From assembly GCA_021399435.1 (NCBI GenBank), contig JAJTUP010000054.1, positions 124,001 through 188,000 of the forward strand: 64,000 nt of DNA, written 5' to 3'. Below are positions 31,086-41,631 of this stretch, piece by piece. Each line of letters begins with the position of its first letter. Position 1 is the stretch's first letter. The notes beneath the pieces are model-generated. The model was not told the DNA's origin. It was given only the letters and a program-made list of their open reading frames with translations, and ran no database searches. The stretch comes from Diaporthe sp. PMI_573. Its lineage: Eukaryota; Ascomycota; Sordariomycetes; Diaporthales; Diaporthaceae. The position numbers and the translations under genes were made by a program.

Positions 31086-33409
31086 ACGTGGTTTACCACC
31101 CAGCGAGCGGTACCACCTAGCGAGCGATTTTCATCAAGTCTACTGACTTTTGTCAACCCTAGCACCCACCGAGTGTAAAAGAATCAATTAAATTTGGCAC
31201 CAATTGGTGCCAACTAGTCTTATTTGCTTACTTTCAATTAATTTCATTCATTTAGAGATGTTTGCATGGCTGCAGTGCTAGTCTGAAGTTGTTGACTTTT
31301 GGTGGGAAAATCGGCTTCCCCACCAAAATGGAGCATTTCAGCCATGCAAGATCAACCTCAATCTATACCAGCCAGACCAACTATTTGGGCAATCCGCCGC
31401 GGACCGCTTAAGAATGTACTATTATACACTCAGAATCTGACTGACTAGACCCTTCTACATCTTTCTTACAAGTTTTTGCATAATGCCCAGTCTCACCGCA
31501 GTTGCCACATCGTCGTTGAGGCGGTCCGCCGCGGTCCGCCTCCTCGGCACCACCAGCCATTTCACCAGCCAGCCGCTTCCCCTTTTGTTTCTCTTCAATT
31601 ATCACCTGGGAATCCTCAATACTAAGTGCTCCTCCTAGCTGCACTCGTGTTCTTTTGGCCCTCCGGCGTTTGGCGAGTGCTATGTTGGCGTCTTGAAGTG
31701 TGCGGATCTGCTCGCTCATCATGGTGAGTGAGTGCGCCATCACTTGTGCACCCTTCGCCAGCCGATCCACTGCCTCCATAATTGGTGTAGGAGAGCTTCC
31801 CTGATGGGTAGATATCTTGCCCTTGATAAAACTTGATTGCTGGACAGTCTGCTGAGCATTGGAAGGTGTTTGTGACTCCCAGTTTCGGGGGGAAGCTGGT
31901 ATAGATGGTAATGGAGTTTGTAGGCGGACATCCAGCTTGGAAATAACAGAATCTGGGTCCCATGGAGAAATCCCAGCTCCTCTAAACCCAGATCTCATGT
32001 TTTCTTCTGTAAAGATCTTGTCGTGGGCTGCCTTGAATGCAATGAAGAACTCAGACTTGGTGATGTGGTTGATCGAGGCCCGGATGAAGAGGTTGATCTC
32101 ATCGCCGTATGCACGCTTTAATGGCGAGAATAATCCAACGTCTAGTGGCTGGAGTAGATGAGAGGAATGCGGTGGCATGCTGATAGGGATAATGTTGTGC
32201 TCTTTGCAGTACTGCTCAAACTCTGCTGATACATGGCTCTCATGGCCATCAAGGATAAGCATCCGGTACGCACCCTTTGTCTGTTGCTTCGTATGCTTGT
32301 CGAAGTGCTGAATCCATTCAAGACCAGTCTTGTTATCTGTCCACCCATTTGGAGTAGGCTTGATGATCCAGCTTGGTGGGAAGCCTGACTCTGTTGTCCA
32401 GTTAGCAAGGTGGTAGGCGCCTTGCACGATGACGAACGGTGGGATACACCAGCCCTTCGCATTGATGCATTCAATGACTGTCGCCCATTCTCGATTTCCA
32501 GGTTGTACAGATTTAGCCTTTCCATGTCGATCAGAACGTGTAACAACCATTGATGCGGTTATCACGCCCATCATGAAGCCAGTCTCGTCAAAGTTGTATA
32601 GGTCGTCATCTGTGATCCCATACTTGGCTATCATGTTGCGGAGTAGCCGAAACCAGTTCCCAATAACCTCTGGATCTTCGCAGAGAGCCCTCTGATAGTC
32701 ATAAGGTCGATTAAACTTGGTTTTCAAGCTTGGTTGTGCATCTATAAAGCGTCGTGCCCAGTGCTTGCCAACAGGCTTGCCATCACGCGATGCTAGCAGG
32801 AGGTTGGCCATATCTTCCACACCAGAAAGTCGCATTGGAAATCCTCGTGCATCTTGGTCAATGATATGCTGGACAAGCACTTGCTCTTCAATTAGTTCAA
32901 GTTTATGGTCGTTGACGCGTTTTGTTTCGCGTGTTGCTCGGTTGTTCATCCTGTGCTTAAGAGTTGAGCAAGGGACGTTAAAGATCCGCGCAGCCTGGGC
33001 AGCGCTTAAGGGTTTTTTGCGGTTTGTTTTGGATTTCTTGATAGCTTGAAGGGCTAGAAGGATCTTATCTTCTTTGGAATAAATTGGCATTGTGGATGCT
33101 GAGTTTTAGCGTATTGAATAGTTAAGTAGTTAGAATGATGCGAAATTGACGCGAAAAACTAGGACGCGATCTGTACCAAAAACAAACCTACCCACCAAAA
33201 CTTTAAGTTTTCAGACTAGCACTGCAACACTACCACAACTCTAAATTAACCAGATAATTGAAAGTAAGCAAATAAGACCAGTTGGCACCAATTGGTGCCA
33301 AATTTAATTGATTCTTTTACACTCGGTGGGTGCTAGGGTTGACAAAAGTCAGTAGACTTGATGAAAATCGCTCGCTAGGTGGTACCGCTCGCTGGGTGGT
33401 AAACCACGT
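31086..33409 (-). mobile_element. Complete pogo/Fot-like element with 155-bp terminal inverted repeats
   Basis: The 2324-bp element is bounded by terminal inverted repeats at 31086-31240 and 33255-33409 that agree at 154 of 155 positions by direct comparison. TA lies on both outer sides (31084-31085 and 33410-33411), the target duplication of the Tc1/mariner superfamily. Each repeat contains two copies of CCACCYAGCGAGCG and the perfect palindrome GGCACCAATTGGTGCC, likely transposase-binding sites. The transposase gene is intact. All this points to a recent arrival. Confidence 0.95.
31408..33090 (-). CDS. pogo-family DDE transposase, 560 aa, with zinc knuckle
   Basis: The ATG at 33090 gives a complete protein. 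Residues about 10-55 form a psq-type HTH (KPLSAAQAARIFNVPCSTLK). Residues 60-130 form a CENPB-type HTH (GFPMRLSGVEDMANLLLA ... GKHWARRF). The DDE domain follows with Asp 1 in YNFDETGF, Asp 2 in MLILDGHESH and Asp 3 in HSSHLLQPLDVGLFSPLK. The tail carries a coiled-coil-like stretch and a CCHC zinc knuckle (CGNCGETGHYAKTC, about 529-542). It cuts and pastes DNA in the nucleus at TA sites. All expected catalytic residues are present, so the element may be autonomous. Confidence 0.95.
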   Translation of the reverse strand: MPIYSKEDKILLALQAIKKSKTNRKKPLSAAQAARIFNVPCSTLKHRMNNRATRETKRVNDHKLELIEEQVLVQHIIDQDARGFPMRLSGVEDMANLLLASRDGKPVGKHWARRFIDAQPSLKTKFNRPYDYQRALCEDPEVIGNWFRLLRNMIAKYGITDDDLYNFDETGFMMGVITASMVVTRSDRHGKAKSVQPGNREWATVIECINAKGWCIPPFVIVQGAYHLANWTTESGFPPSWIIKPTPNGWTDNKTGLEWIQHFDKHTKQQTKGAYRMLILDGHESHVSAEFEQYCKEHNIIPISMPPHSSHLLQPLDVGLFSPLKRAYGDEINLFIRASINHITKSEFFIAFKAAHDKIFTEENMRSGFRGAGISPWDPDSVISKLDVRLQTPLPSIPASPRNWESQTPSNAQQTVQQSSFIKGKISTHQGSSPTPIMEAVDRLAKGAQVMAHSLTMMSEQIRTLQDANIALAKRRRAKRTRVQLGGALSIEDSQVIIEEKQKGKRLAGEMAGGAEEADRGGPPQRRCGNCGETGHYAKTCKKDVEGSSQSDSECIIVHS

Positions 33410-33411
33410 TA

Positions 33412-34894
33412 TTGCTCTTTTGCATCAACTTTCCCGACTTTGTCTCATATTCAGTCGAGGATGATATTATTCAAATGCATAGACAAATATCAAAATAAAG
33501 CGGCCCATCACTTTTATTCCACTTATGCTCAACTCTGAGAGCCGCATACACCAGCTGCTCGACGTGACGGCAGTATGGCAACGTCCAAGGATTATATCGC
33601 ATAGCCCAAAAGGCGCTGTTAGAACGGCTTTTCCTGTGTTTCTGAACGGAACAAATATATCGAAAACGTAGGCAGGATGAAATAAGGTACTTGAATTATC
33701 CAACGGAGGAAGATTTCCACCAAAGTCGGGACCCAGCCCCGCTTTCTGACGTCTACTAGCAGCGGATGTCGCGGGATTGAAGCTGGCTTACAACTTTCAG
33801 GGCATAAACCCGGGATCGGATCTTCACCGCAAACACGTAGCCATCAGCTGCCGACATCCCCGCTCGGTCACCATCCAGTCTTCTCCCACTCTATTTCAGC
33901 ATTCTGACATTCGTAAGCGCGAAGCTTCGGTTCGGGGCAACTGGATCGTGGTATGCTTGTCGTGGACTGCGAATGTCGAAGCTTTCTTTCTGACATGATA
34001 AATGCTGCAACAGTTGTTCCATCGCTAAGGACTGTTTGGACACCTGGTAGACATAGCGTATAATTTAAATGTGGACCTGTCGTGCCGAGGGCATATCATC
34101 TTCTAGCGGGGAAATGGGAGAGGGTGTGGGCTCGGCACCTCGGTGAGTCCCGCGGAATTAGCAGCACCCGACTGATGCTCGCAAGCTGCCGCATTACGTA
34201 CAGGAGGCCGCGGGATGGGTCGTGGTATGGGCCCCCGAAATGCATGTTGGTCCATTAACTTCCGAGGGGCGCGATGATGGTTGTGATGATAAGGAAATGT
34301 GCGTTACTGGAAGAAAGGGAGAACACATTATGAAAATGGCCGAGCGGGGCGGGTGGTTAGGGACCAAGGTGGCCAAGATGATTGGGCAGCCAAGACTCGT
34401 GCTATCATGCTTGACAACCCGTGCGTCACATATGTTGAAAGGTAAAACACACAATCACTGCATTCCGCTATTGGAGTATTACACCGTTCATGCTCGATGC
34501 GCTATGCCACAAGCTAGCCAACGAACCATGGCTGCACCGTGGTGAGATGGTCTCATTTTTCCCCGATGAAAATGAAGTTGAGACTGAGAATCCTTAGGCC
34601 AGGATCTTAGCTGAGGCAGCAGGACTTGTTGATCAGGGCTTACTTCCAAGGGACTTGCGCCTTAAGCTTTGGCTGTACGTATCTTTGGAAACTGGAGCCA
34701 GCGAGTAGTTGTGTTGTCGGCCCCTGCTTGAGTTGAAATCTGGGATAGCTTGTTCCATTCGGCCTGCCTATTGCCCCAAAGCGACAGTGAAGCAAACTAC
34801 TTCAGGGTCTGAGTATGTATTTTGCGGCAATGGCGAGACACCCTGGCCCAAAACAGAAATTGGGCTTCAGTTGTGCCTTGATTAAAAAGGCTGC
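33412..34894. other. Intergenic, no supported gene
   Basis: Small frames occur on both strands, but none has a recognisable domain or splice structure. I see no repeats beyond the pogo terminal sequence. Confidence 0.4.
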
Positions 34895-36205
34895 TCATGA
34901 TTTAGTAGCCGACACTCTCCAACGAAGCGATGGGGCAATAGCGAGGGCGGCTGAGGCAGCAGATGTATCACGAGTAGTCTTTCGAAGCTTCTGCTGAGCG
35001 AGCCGGTCCTGGTTCTTCTCCCATTCGGCTGGGCAATGAAGCTGAAGCCACTCTTTTCTCGTGATCGGCTTGCCGTTGTGCTTACACCCAGCGGTCCTCC
35101 TCTGGTCTGTATGGATCTTCAGCGTAGCCTGAATACGTATTATCTCGGCCTTGTTTTCTCGGTTCTGAGCTTGAGTGACAACCCGTAACTGCTTTGCCAT
35201 TTGGCGGGCATTCTCTTGTTGCTCATCAGCCAGTGCCTTATCTCGAAGTTGTGCTAGCCTGATAGATGTGAGGATATCGCCATCTGGCTTATATCCCTTC
35301 CGTGCAGATCGCCGCTTACTACGATAGTGCTCGAGGGCAGTCAGGCGGCTAGCATTGTGTCGATCGACTTGCTGCTTATAAATAACTGATTCAGAAGCCA
35401 TCGACGAAGCTACAAGCAGTCCCTCTCGAGTGTCATCACTAAATAAGTGATTATAGTGTGTAGTTGTACGTTCGAGTGCCCGGACACCTCGGATCTGGCG
35501 TTCTTCTGACCAGTCAGGTAGCAGATCAGGATACATTGGCGTAGAGGTCTTCTTGCCCTTCGTTGCCATCTCGTCGATAGCAACCTCTCGCCTGGGTGGC
35601 CAGAGACCAGTTTTTTCGAAGCCATACATAATGTGGCCAGGAGTGAACGCAGAGGCGAGCATTGGCCCAAGGGCATCGCAGACAAAGTCTTCACGCGATA
35701 CTGTGAACTTGTCCTCACGGATCATCTTCTGAAGCACCTGCTGGTGCCTCTTCTTCAGATGTTGGAAAACACCAACATCCATAGGCTGAAGCTTATGTGT
35801 TGAGTGTGGCGGCAAGAAGATAAGGAGGATGTTAAATCGGTGGGCATAGGTAACGACCTCGATACTATAGTGCCCAGCAAAGCCGTCGAGGAAGAGCCCT
35901 CGCCAGATTGTACCCTCAGAAGCTCGTCTGCCCGTTGCCATCTCTGGCGGATCCTTCTCTTCTCTCCAGTCGAAGCAGAAGAGATGGTCAATGCCAAACC
36001 ATTCCTCGAGAGTAACAACAAGCCGCTTGAAGTCAGCATGATAGCCGAAGGAGTGCCGATTAAAGTGGCGAAGCCAGTCCAACATGATCTCGCTATTTGA
36101 AAAGCCGGTATCTAACTGGGCGAAAGCGACATCATCGTGAAGATCTTTTGCTTGGGCGAAGTTGCAATTTGGCCAGACTCTGAAGATACAGTAGCCGGGT
36201 ATGGC
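34895..36205 (-). pseudogene. Second pogo-type transposase, cut at its 5' side by a hAT element
   Basis: The frame covers the later part of the DDE domain: NSEIMLDWLRHFNRHSF, LFLDGFAGHYS (Asp 2) and PPHSTHKLQPMDVGVFQHLK (Asp 3), followed by a long Arg/Lys/Gln-rich tail. The listed ATG at 36085 is internal, because the frame stays open upstream to 36205. At that point the terminal sequence CAGGGTTCAAATCC of a hAT element begins. The region with the HTH domains and the first Asp is missing. The protein is a distinct subfamily from the 31408 transposase. Confidence 0.85.
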
Positions 36206-37615
36206 CAGGGTTCAAATCCATACCACGAAATCCACATATGGATCCATAATGTGGATCCATATCCATTCCATTCCATTCCACGCGGGCTTCTGCATTTCCA
36301 TATCCACGCCACGGAGCCCCTTCCACATGTTCCATATGTGGAAATTGTGGAAAGGAATGGACATTTTTGGTGGGGTTTGAAAATACCTGGATTTCCTTGT
36401 GAAATAGCGCATACCCTAAGTACCTTCGATCGCCCACAACAACAAAATAAAAACGATTTTCCACCCCGTTTTATCCGTACACAAAGTTAAACAAGTCTAT
36501 TCTGGGAGGTTTTACTGTTACGACCTTACTACCTCAAATCGAAATGGCCACCTTCCATCCTACCAAGTCAACCACGCCCGTTCCAGAACGTACAGAAGAA
36601 GACAATCAACGGCTCTTTCAGCTCTACAAAGGCTGGACCTTGACGGAGAGAGACGGCCAAGTGCGTCAATGGGTATATCAATTCGGCTACGATATCCAGC
36701 ATGCCCCAGAAGGGGGAACGCCGATGGGTGTGTTGTCTTTGCATCAAGCAAAAGCGGCCGAGGCCAAAGAGTTATGCCATCAAAGGGTTGCAGAACGCTG
36801 AGGGTCACCTGTACACGGACCACAATGGCATCATGGATCCGACGGGCAAGAGGCAAAAGCCTGCAAAGGCATCTGAGAAAGCACATCAGTCCATTGCAAC
36901 AATCCTACAGTTGAACCCCACGGAGCCGAAGGAACAAGATTTGATCAATACGCTGATCAAACGTTTCGACAAAACTGTATTCCAGCAGAAACTTGTCAAC
37001 TGGATTGTCAATTCTAACCAATCCTTCTCGATCGTCAACGATCAAGATCTTCGAGACATCTTCAACTACCTCAATCCATCTGTCGAGATCACAAAAGCTA
37101 ACATTACTGACGTGACCGTGCGTGCCATCGCAGAACGAGAATTTACCAACAACATGGAAAGAGTGAAGGATGCTTTGCGAAAGAGTCCAGGACAGATCCA
37201 TATCCAGTACGATGGCTGGAAGTCTGGTAACCGACACGCCTTATACGGCATCACATGTGTGTTTCGGGATTCCAACGACCGGCCACAGAAGTGTGTCCTC
37301 GGCCTGCCTGAACTTACAGAGCGGCACACAGGCGAGAATATCGCCGGGCAGATCATCGAGATCAGCGATAAAATCGGGTATTTCACACTGGATAATGCCG
37401 GTAACAATAAAACCTCGATGGAGGAGCTTGCATTAGAATTCGGCTTCGACTGGGAAAAGCGATGGGTTCGCTGCGTTGGCCACGTTGTCAACATAGTAGT
37501 GAAACAGATGCTGTATGGCAAGAACCCGGATGCTTTCGAGAAAGAGCTCTTCGAAGGACTTCACACGGCAGCGAAGGAGCATGAAGTCTGGAGGAGGCGA
37601 GGCACAGGCAGATGA
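36206..37615 (+). mobile_element. hAT element, 5' half only
   Basis: The left end CAGGGTTCAAATCCATACC at 36206 is followed by subterminal repeats of ATCCACATATGG / ATGTGGATCC and a CCATT run (36230-36340). The transposase starts at 36544. The 3' half and right terminus are missing beyond 37615. The octamer before the left end is GGTATGGC, but no partner remains. Confidence 0.7.
36544..37615 (+). pseudogene. hAT transposase N-terminal half with frameshift
   Basis: The ATG at 36544 starts a frame with LFQLYKGWTLTERDGQVRQW, parallel to the start of the intact 55726 transposase. A frameshift near 36710 moves the reading to 36701-37615. That frame continues with the BED-finger region (RRWVCCLCIKQKRPRP ... 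AEGHLYTDH), the first Asp block (IHIQYDGWKSGNRHALYGIT) and the second (GYFTLDNAGNNKTSMEEL). It ends after EVWRRRG, where the gene breaks off. The remaining 400 or so residues are lost. Confidence 0.85.
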
Positions 37616-38654
37616 TTCTTAAGTGATAGAGTGGCACCGTTTCAGACTAGCCTGAATCTGCCGAAGTAAACAAGCAAACAAGTACAATATATACACGATG
37701 TAGCCGTCGAGAGCCCAGGCATCCTTTTGAAACTGGTTCCTACTGCTCCTGCATATTACGGCGTGAGCAGCGCGTCTTGATACCACGGCGCTTTGCGATT
37801 AGCAGGTATTCCTGTCCAGCCAGCAATCACGTTCGAATCGATGTCCTCCTCCGGCCTCGTCGCCGGGATAGAGTGTGACATCTGCTTCGTGAATTGTTCT
37901 CATCACCTGCCTTGTTGGCGTCCACATTTTGGTAAACCTGCATTAGCGATGGTCGTCTGCATACACATGCAGTCAGCAATGCCGGGCCAACGTGGGATGA
38001 TCGATTCATTCGAATCTGGTTGGCTCCTCAGCACAAGAGCTGTGAACCGGTCGTACATGCATGTGTAGGCAGGGTGGGCTGTTGTGTTGACGTCTTTCTT
38101 GTTATCTTGGCTGAAGGTGGGTGGTTGACAGGAAAGCTTACAGCAGCGAAGCAGAGACGCGATATATATGTGATGAAAACCACATCGTTTAGAATTTAAT
38201 GAAACCTTTTCACAAAGGATGACTCAATCCCCTCAGTCCTCAGCCCACTCTTCTCGAGTTTTATTTCCAACCTCTAGCAGCATGAAGAGTCAGTAGTTCG
38301 ACAACAAGTCATAAGGTAGCAGGCTAATAGGTTTGTCCTGTCAGCTCAATGGAAAGCTCAACTTTCATCGTGGAGAAAGAGCTATTTCCAGACCAACCCT
38401 TTCTTTCAAATCCAAATCTCTTCACCGGTCCGAATTACAATATATTTTGAAAACGGATATATTGAGACCCGTCCTCAGAGCCACGCCCTTCAAGCAATCT
38501 GATTTATATATCCCCGTTGAGGAGCCGCGTGGTAAAGCACCCGAATGTAAATATCTATACGGTTTAGTCTTTCTTGCTCCGCGAGAAGGGCGGGCGAGAA
38601 CTTGGCCCAAACTCCATTAACAGCACATTCGTACTCAGCAATCACGTCTTCACC
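37616..38654. other. Intergenic, no supported gene
   Basis: No domain, splice pattern or element end was recognised. A 95-codon plus frame at 38333-38620 lies just before the Rsc7-like fragment but does not resemble the rest of that protein. Confidence 0.35.
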
Positions 38655-38759
38655 ATGTGGCGAAGCCTTCATGAGCAGCCAGCATTCGCGGCCTTCACCC
38701 AGCCTGTCGGTGTCGGTACTGCTGACGCAAGTAACACAATGTCCAATGCTACGCAGTAA
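38655..38759 (+). pseudogene. Fragment of an Rsc7-like C-terminal region
   Basis: Thirty-four codons (MWRSLHEQP ... TQPVGVGTADAS) match part of the C-terminal region of the bZIP/Rsc7 gene at 59436-61417 (MWRRPHEQL ... SQPVSVGTADAN). They then run to a stop. Nothing of the conserved Rsc7 core was found nearby. It looks like a small relic of a second copy. Confidence 0.5.
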
Positions 38760-39966
38760 CTAGTCTACGTTCGAACGTCCAGGCAGCCAATATAAAACCA
38801 AGACTTTTTTACGCAACGCTTTTCGAACACAGACCATGTATGTATTCGACGAATGAGACAACGGCTGTGTTCGCCGAAGCGCTTGGCCTCTGCTATCGGT
38901 CTCCCGCAAACTTCGGGCCAGGTTCATCGATGAGATCCTCTCGCCAAGCAGGCGGCTTCGAAGTTGTCAATCAATTCTGCTGATGTCCAGGCCGGTTCCG
39001 ACATCAGATGCAAGGATAGTGTGATCAGTCAGAAAGTGCGTTGCCTAGCCAAATCTAGGCAAATTAAAAGAAATATACCACAGATATTGTACATTCGTAA
39101 ATACAGCAATCATATTCGGTTTGAAGCAATCAAGGCCACAATAAGGTGATGCAACTGCTCCTTGATAAGTTGATTGTGCGGATGTCAATACGCAAAGTCG
39201 CTAATTAGGAGAGATCTCCTCAAACGAAGGCCGTCGTCTTCTATTTCCTGAAAAATATCACTCAAATGACTGGTGGTTGGAAAAGTCCACGTGCGGGTGA
39301 CCTTTTCGTGTTTGCAGACCCCATAGGCAGTAGTGCATATTTTAGTCCTTACTTAATATATGTAATAATGTATGTACAGTATACTGTACTGTAGCTGCAG
39401 TACAGTACAGGCTAAACGAGACAAAAAGCAAAAATGACATCGACATTGTTCGCTGACACCGACGGCTGTACTATGGCAAGGAATAAAAAGCCATAATCGC
39501 CCGTGCCCATTGATCCCGGCGAAATACCAGCATTGAAGCGAGGCACAAAAGATCAATCAGTAAATTATAGCGGAAATCTGGTTCCACAGCAAGCCGCACA
39601 CGCACTTACGAATACAAACAACCTCTTATGTGGGATTTTGTATTGGAAAATGTCTAAACTGCACCAAAAAAGATGGTGAAGCACAAACACCAAAAGAGAA
39701 GGAATGGCCAGATGATGCGGGGTTTGGCTGATGCACGGTTGTCTTATCTCCGAATATCGACAAAGGAATTCCAAATCTGTAAAGCTTGTGTTCAATTCTC
39801 AAAAGCTATTTCACATATCAACTCACCATACATAATTACAAAGATAGCCCACAGCAAGAAGCCTTGAACATAACGACACTTGCCACACACCGTTGCAGGT
39901 TACATCCTCGCTGCGTGAACGCTATTGTCGTCGTTTTGTCGCCTGAAACCCACAACGCCCGTAAAT
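38760..39966. other. Intergenic, AT-rich in part
   Basis: No gene is supported. 39345-39410 contains short GTACAGTATACTGTACTG palindromic repeats. These could form a hairpin but have no known function. Confidence 0.4.
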
Positions 39967-40280
39967 ATGTCTCGTTCCCCTTCTCCTAGTGATCAGCTTC
40001 GTCAGGAATCGGATGAAGGTTGGTATAACGATCTGAACAATTTGTGCGGGTACGATGAACTGAGTTTTACCATTTAGCCCACGTGTCTGCGCTGAACCTG
40101 GAGTTTCCGCAAGCGAGCATATCTGACAGAACCCACTCTACCGAGAAGAATCGTATCCCGCAACAGGACCAAGTACCCAAAGATAGCCCCTTGAAACCAA
40201 ACAAGCAACAGCCTACTCTACCAGGGGCTCCATGCACAGACAGCGCTCCTAATAGTCCAGACCAAAAACTGTACTATTAG
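39967..40280 (+). pseudogene. Two-exon gene start truncated by repeat sequence
   Basis: ATGTCTCGTTCCCC at 39967 opens a 17-codon exon. A 59-nt intron (40019-40077, GTTGGT ... CATTTAG) joins it in frame to an exon reading HVSALNLEFPQAS and a Lys/Gln/Pro-rich tail. From about 40250 the sequence is AGTCCA-rich repeat and the frame ends at 40280. No domain is recognised. The splice join is clean, so it was probably a real gene. Confidence 0.35.
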
Positions 40281-40370
40281 TCCAAACTGCAGTCCAGACC
40301 AATAGTCCGTGGACTATCGGTCCAGTCCGCGTCTCTCGGATTGGACTGACGGTCCATCGCGAGTTTGCAC
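40250..40370. repeat. AGTCCA-rich terminal-like repeat
   Basis: AATAGTCCAGACC, TATTAGTCCAAAC, CAGTCCAGACCAATAGTCC and CGGTCCAGTCC crowd into about 110 bp. One word, TATTAGTCCAAAC, nearly equals TAATAGTCCAAAC at 27766 in the subterminal zone of another hAT element. It separates a truncated host gene from truncated gag, so it is probably an element end or a short nonautonomous copy. Confidence 0.45.
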
Positions 40371-41495
40371 CTTCTCCGTACCATCCTTCGACCGGGTGTG
40401 TTGCTTTGCCTGGCGTTTCTCATACGCTCGCTGACTGCTGTAAGCAGCGTCGGCCACACACTGACAGAACTCTTCGTATGTGACATTTGGGTCTTTGCTG
40501 TATCTTAACAGGTGGTGGTCGAGTGTCGGAGGAATATGGTCCCACAGGTTCTGCTTCCAGTCTTCTTCTGGGATCTTAGCTTTACGGGCTAGGGAGTTAA
40601 ACTTGGCGATGAATTCATGGATGTCGTGGCGTTTGGCTGGGTCGTACTCGTGAGTCTTCAGGGCCTCTCTGGCTGCTGAGGCTTGGTTCGGGTCGTGGTA
40701 AACGGTTTCCAGCTCTTGAATCATCTCGGCGACACAGGAGAACGGTCGCGTCTCAGACTGGTACCGCGTTTCCAGTGCTCTTTCCGCATTGCCTTCAAGC
40801 AGGTTCATCAGGTGTCTCATCCGACTTTGCTCGGTTCGGAAACAAGGCTTGTCTTCCTCGAACTTGTCGGCTAGCTTCCGAATCCAGTTGTCAAAGGTTG
40901 TTTTGTCGCCCTTGAAGGACGGAGGGTCCTTGGCGAGGGGCTTCTCCTTGCGGTCGTAACTTGGGTTCTTTCTATCTGTTCCCATATACTTCTCAAACAC
41001 CGGCCAGGCGGCCATGCCCGTCGGTCTGAAAAAGCTGCCACCAAAAGCGCTTTCCACGGTGGGTTCGCGTTGCCGTCGAGGCGGGCTCGGGGTTCTTTCC
41101 TGGGCCTCGAGCTCTGCAATCCTCGCCCTGAGCATTGCGAGCTCGTCTTGACGGCCCTGGTCGTTGCCGTAGTTAGACATCGCTTCTCTTTGAAGTTGTC
41201 TGCTGGGGTCTTGGTCTGAGGGTTCTGCCGACTCGACTGTCTGCAGAATGGTCTGATCTTCTTCTTCTTCAGCCTCGCCGGCTGCTTCAAGAGTGGACTG
41301 GAACGAATCGTCGTTGTCCTCTTCTTGGTCTTCTGGGGTCTTTGTTTCTGGACCGCTCTGGTCTGATGTGAGCTCTGAATCTGGCTCCCCGAGAAACGCG
41401 TCGTCTTCCGCTGTCTCGGGCTGTGCTGGGTTTTCGATCGGATTGAGTCGAGCTGACTGTCGACTCGTCGATCCCCAGTCTTTCTTCTTGGGCAT
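40314..41495 (-). pseudogene. Ty3/Gypsy chromovirus Gag, C-terminally truncated
   Basis: The ATG at 41495 starts 393 codons. An acidic N-terminal region is followed by a coiled coil (LAMLRARIAELEAQE) and the retrotransposon capsid domain. The capsid includes PPSFKGDKTTFDNWIRKLAD, MNLLEGNAERALETRY and HEFIAKFNSLARKAKIPEED. Translation ends shortly after YSSQRAYEKRQAKQ, before any zinc knuckle or protease, where AGTCCA-rich repeat replaces the element. The gene lies downstream of the 5' LTR at 41632 in the correct orientation. The integrase and 3' LTR of the same type of element are 21 kb away. Confidence 0.9.
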
Positions 41496-41619
41496 GTAGT
41501 AACACGCGGGTCTTAGGTCTTGGGTCTTGGGTCTTAGGCGAGGTCTTTTTCGTCGGTCGCGTCGACGTGAGGGTTGGGTTCCGTATTTATTGATCGCTCG
41601 GTCAGCGAGGGAATTGGCG

Positions 41620-41630
41620 AGCTTAGAATA
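41620..41630 (-). promoter_or_regulatory. Self-priming primer-binding site of the chromovirus
   Basis: One base from the LTR, plus 41620-41630 reads AGCTTAGAATA. On the coding strand this is TATTCTAAGCT. It is exactly complementary to AGCTTAGAATA within the LTR RNA (plus 41690-41700 reads TATTCTAAGCT). In Tf1-type elements the first 11 nt of the transcript fold back onto the primer-binding site; the 11-nt perfect match placed beside the LTR fits that mechanism. Confidence 0.65.
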
Positions 41631-41631
41631 G

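Noticed and set aside
36206..36222. GGTTCAAATCC as a tRNA T-arm
   Set aside because: It is part of the hAT terminal repeat CAGGGTTCAAATCC; there is no cloverleaf upstream.
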